In this document: piece by piece, positions 61,301 through 64,000 of the stretch
Position numbering within the stretch: the first letter of the stretch is position 1
Layout: the number at the start of each line of letters is the position of its first letter
Notes under the pieces: model-generated
What the model saw: only the letters and a program-made list of their open reading frames with translations
The model's database searches: none
Told to the model about the DNA's origin: nothing
Translations under genes and position numbers: made by a program
DNA from: Leptasterias polaris
Taxonomy: Eukaryota; Echinodermata; Asteroidea; Forcipulatida; Asteriidae
Direction of reading: 5' to 3'
Length of the DNA: 64,000 nt
Assembly (NCBI GenBank): GCA_037783415.1
Contig: JAZGTN010000148.1
Span: 558,001-622,000 of the forward strand

Positions 61301-63800
61301 AAACGAGTTGAGATTAATTCTTTACTAAGAAACAAGGGTGTACTGAACAAACTGGTTGATTCTGAGCGTATTCTGAGACGAAAAAAATTCAAACCCCTCA
61401 AAACACGCTGAGATTAATTCTTTACTAAGAAACATGGGTGTACTGAACAAACTGGTTGATTCTGAGCGTATTCTGAGACGAAAAAAAATTCAAACCCCTC
61501 AAAACACGCTGAGATGAATTTTTTAATAAGAAACAAGGGTGTACTGAACAAACTGGTTGATTCTGAGCGTATTCTGAGACGAAAAAAATTCAAACCCCTC
61601 AGAATGCGCTGAGATTAATTCTTTACTAAGAAACATGGGTGTACTGAACAAACTGGTTGATTCTGAGCGTGATCGGAGACGAAAAAAATTCAAACCCCTC
61701 AGAATGCGCTGAGATTAATTCTTTACTAAGAAACATGGGTGTACTGAACAAACTGGTTGATTCTGAGCGTATTCTGAGACGAAAAAAATTCAAACCCCTC
61801 AAAACGCGCTGAGATGAATTTTTTAATAAGAAACAAGGGTGTACTGAACAAACTGGTTGATTCTGAGCGTATTCTGAGACGCAAAAAATTCAAACCCCTC
61901 AGAATGCGCTGAGATTAATTCTTTACTAAGAAACATGGGTGTACTGAACAAACTGGTTGATTCTGAGCGTGATCGGAGACGAAAAAAATTCAAACCCCTC
62001 AGAATGCGCTGAGATTAATTCTTTACTAAGAAACATGGGTGTACTGAACAAACTGGTTGATTCTGAGCGTATTCTGAGACGAAAAAAATTCAAACCCCTC
62101 AGAATGCGCTGAGATTAATTCTTTACTAAGAAACAAGGGTGTACTGAACAAACTGGTTGATTCTGAGCGTATTCTGAGACGAACAAAATTCAAACCCCTC
62201 AGAATGCGCTGAGATGAATTTTTTAATAAGAAACAAGGGTGTACTGAACAAACTGGTTGATTCTGAGCGTGATCGGAGACGAAAAAAATTCAAACCCCTT
62301 AAAACGCGTTGAGATTAATTCTTTACTAAGAAACAAGGCTGTACTGAACAAACTGGTTGATTCTGAGCGTATTCTGAGACGAAAAAAATTCAAACCCCTC
62401 AGAATGCGCTGAGATTAATTCTTTACTAAGAAACATGGGTGTACTGAACAAACTGGTTGATTCTGAGCGTATTCTGAGACGAAAAAAATTCAAACCCCTC
62501 AAAACGCGCTGAGATTAATTCTTTACTAAGAAACATGGGTGTACTGAACAAACTGGTTGATTCTGAGCGTATTCTGAGACGAAAAAAATTCAAACCCCTC
62601 AAAACACGCTGAGATGAATTTTTTAATAAGAAACAAGGGTGTACTGAACAAACTGGTTGATTCTGAGCGTATTCTGAGACGAAAAAAATTCAAACCCCTC
62701 AGAATGCGCTGAGATTAATTCTTTACTAAGAAACATGGGTGTACTGAACAAACTGGTTGATTCTGAGCGTGATCGGAGACGAAAAAAATTCAAACCCCTC
62801 AGAATGCGCTGAGATTAATTCTTTACTAAGAAATATGGGTGTACTGAACAAACTGGTTGAATCTGAGCGTATTCTGAGACGAAAAAAATTCAAACCCCTC
62901 AGAATGCGCTGAGATTAATTCTTTACTAAGAAACAAGGGTGTACTGAACAAACTGGTTGATTCTGAGCGTATTCTGAGACGAAAAAAATTCAAACCCCTT
63001 AAAACGCGTTGAGATTAATTCTTTACTAAGAAACAAGGGTGTACTGAACAAACTGGTTGATTCTGAGCGTATTCTGAGACGAAAAAAATTCAAACCCCTC
63101 AGAATGCGCTGAGATTAATTCTTTACTAAGAAACATGGGTGTACTGAACAAACTGGTTGATTCTGAGCGTATTCTGAGACGAAAAAAATTCAAACCCCTC
63201 AAAACGCACTGAGATTAATTCTTTACTAAGAAACATGGGTGTACTGAACAAACTGGTTGATTCTGAGCGTATTCTGAGACGAAAAAAATTCAAACCCCTC
63301 AAAACGCGCTGAGATTAATTCTTTACTAAGAAACAAGGGTGTACTGAACAAACTGGTTGATTCTGAGCGTATTCTGAGACGAAAAAAATTCAAACCCCTC
63401 AAAACGCGCTGAGATTAATTCTTTACTAAGAAACATGGGTGTACTGAACAAACTGGTTGATTCTGAGCGTATTCTGAGACGAAAAAAATTCAAACCCCTC
63501 AAAACACGCTGAGATGAATTTTTTAATAAGAAACAAGGGTGTACTGAACAAACTGGTTGATTCTGAGCGTATTCTGAGACGAAAAAAATTCAAACCCCTC
63601 ACAACGCGCTGAGATTAATTCTTTACTAAGAAACATGGGTGTACTGAACAAACTGGTTGATTCTGAGCGTATTCTGAGACGAAAAAAATTCAAACCCCTC
63701 AAAACGCGCTGAGATTAATTCTTTACTAAGAAACAAGGGTGTACTGAACAAACTGGTTGATTCTGAGCGTATTCTGAGACGAAAAAAATTCAAACCCCTC
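55690..63800. repeat. 8-kb block, right copy of the 14-kb-spaced duplication
   Basis: This matches 41500-49400 marker by marker. It lacks the monomer carrying gggtgattct (46361) of the left copy. Between about 60860 and 61260 it has four monomers that the left copy lacks, including one with the unique aataacaaacaagggtgttc (61126-61145). Marker order breaks down after about 63800, where an agaatgcgctgag unit replaces the expected aaaacgcgctgag. Confidence 0.9.
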
Positions 63801-64000
63801 AGAATGCGCTGAGATTAATTCTTTACTAAGAAACATGGGTGTACTGAACAAACTGGTTGATTCTGAGCGTATTCTGAGACGAAAAAAATTCAAACCCCTC
63901 AAAACGCACTGAGATTAATTCTTTACTAAGAAACATGGGTGTACTGAACAAACTGGTTGATTCTGAGCGTATTCTGAGACGAAAAAAATTCAAACCCCTC

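Larger units (their letters stand above)
34708..64000. repeat. 100-bp satellite array with higher-order repeats
   Basis: The unit is 100 bp: gtactgaacaaactggttga, then ttctgagcgtattctgagac, gaaaaaaattcaaacccctc, agaatgcgctgagattaatt and ctttactaagaaacatgg (or aagg) plus gt. About 290 copies run to the window end and presumably beyond. Two interchangeable blocks vary: gcgtattctgagacg or gcgtgatcggagacg, and agaatgcgctgag, aaaacgcgctgag, aaaacacgctgagatgaattttttaataag or ttaaaacgcgttgag. Most length change is by whole monomers, giving higher-order repeats of 3299, 3099 and 2899 bp. Because 100 is not a multiple of three, short frames of 60-90 codons recur at repeat intervals and are not genes. 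Function is not shown by the sequence; centromeric or other heterochromatin satellite is the obvious class. Confidence 0.98.

Noticed and set aside
34708..64000. CENP-B box in the 100-bp satellite
   Set aside because: Both strands of the consensus were read against the TTCG-N4-A-N2-CGGG pattern. The nearest piece, ttcgtctccgatcac, lacks the required A and CGGG.
34708..64000. The whole higher-order structure as an assembly artefact
   Set aside because: Copies carry private substitutions and whole-monomer indels, which favours real sequence. It cannot be excluded without reads, so the check is listed with the findings.

Overview
The window is eukaryotic DNA with almost no protein-coding content. 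The signs are spliced exons with consensus splice sites and an AATAAA signal, tRNA-derived SINEs with (ATT)n tails, a DIRS-type tyrosine-recombinase retrotransposon, several short terminal-inverted-repeat DNA elements, and two large unrelated satellite arrays. This combination fits an invertebrate deuterostome such as an echinoderm, hemichordate or amphioxus. That placement is an inference; the sequence alone does not fix the species. There are no prokaryotic operons, rRNA genes, intact tRNA genes or CRISPR arrays.

Layout. 1-4590: A+T-rich sequence with no supportable gene. 4595-5010: two decayed tRNA-like SINEs, one on each strand. 5206-17398: a 12.2 kb minisatellite of 56-bp and 62-bp units (roughly 190 copies), interrupted by a 703-bp inverted-repeat transposon (11635-12337) and a reversed SINE (14792-15188). 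17399-17910: a separate 30-bp minisatellite whose unit is a small hairpin with a GAAA loop. 17911-20719: unique sequence with a perfect 15-bp hairpin and a full-length SINE. 20720-20789 and 27352-27533: the last two exons, on the + strand, of an unidentified gene. Their 6.56-kb intron holds a heavily deleted DIRS element (about 21590-24545) and two more SINEs. About 29603-33697: a 4.1-kb fold-back structure with long inverted arms, into which at least four other elements have inserted, several leaving recognisable empty and filled sites. 34708-64000 (window end): a 29.3 kb array of a 100-bp satellite, about 290 copies, with clear higher-order organisation.

The 100-bp array is the most notable region. 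Monomers are divergent at the left edge and nearly identical inside. They are arranged in higher-order repeats of about 33, 31 and 29 monomers (3299, 3099 and 2899 bp). A block of about 8 kb is duplicated 14.2-14.5 kb away with indels that are exact multiples of the monomer. Core monomers carry a 17-bp near-perfect inverted repeat that edge monomers lack. Centromeric or heterochromatic function is a hypothesis only.

The genes do not form a system. The only host gene evidence is the C-terminus of one protein, and the rest is repeat biology. The satellite units and fold-back arms serve as built-in records of the sequence before each insertion.
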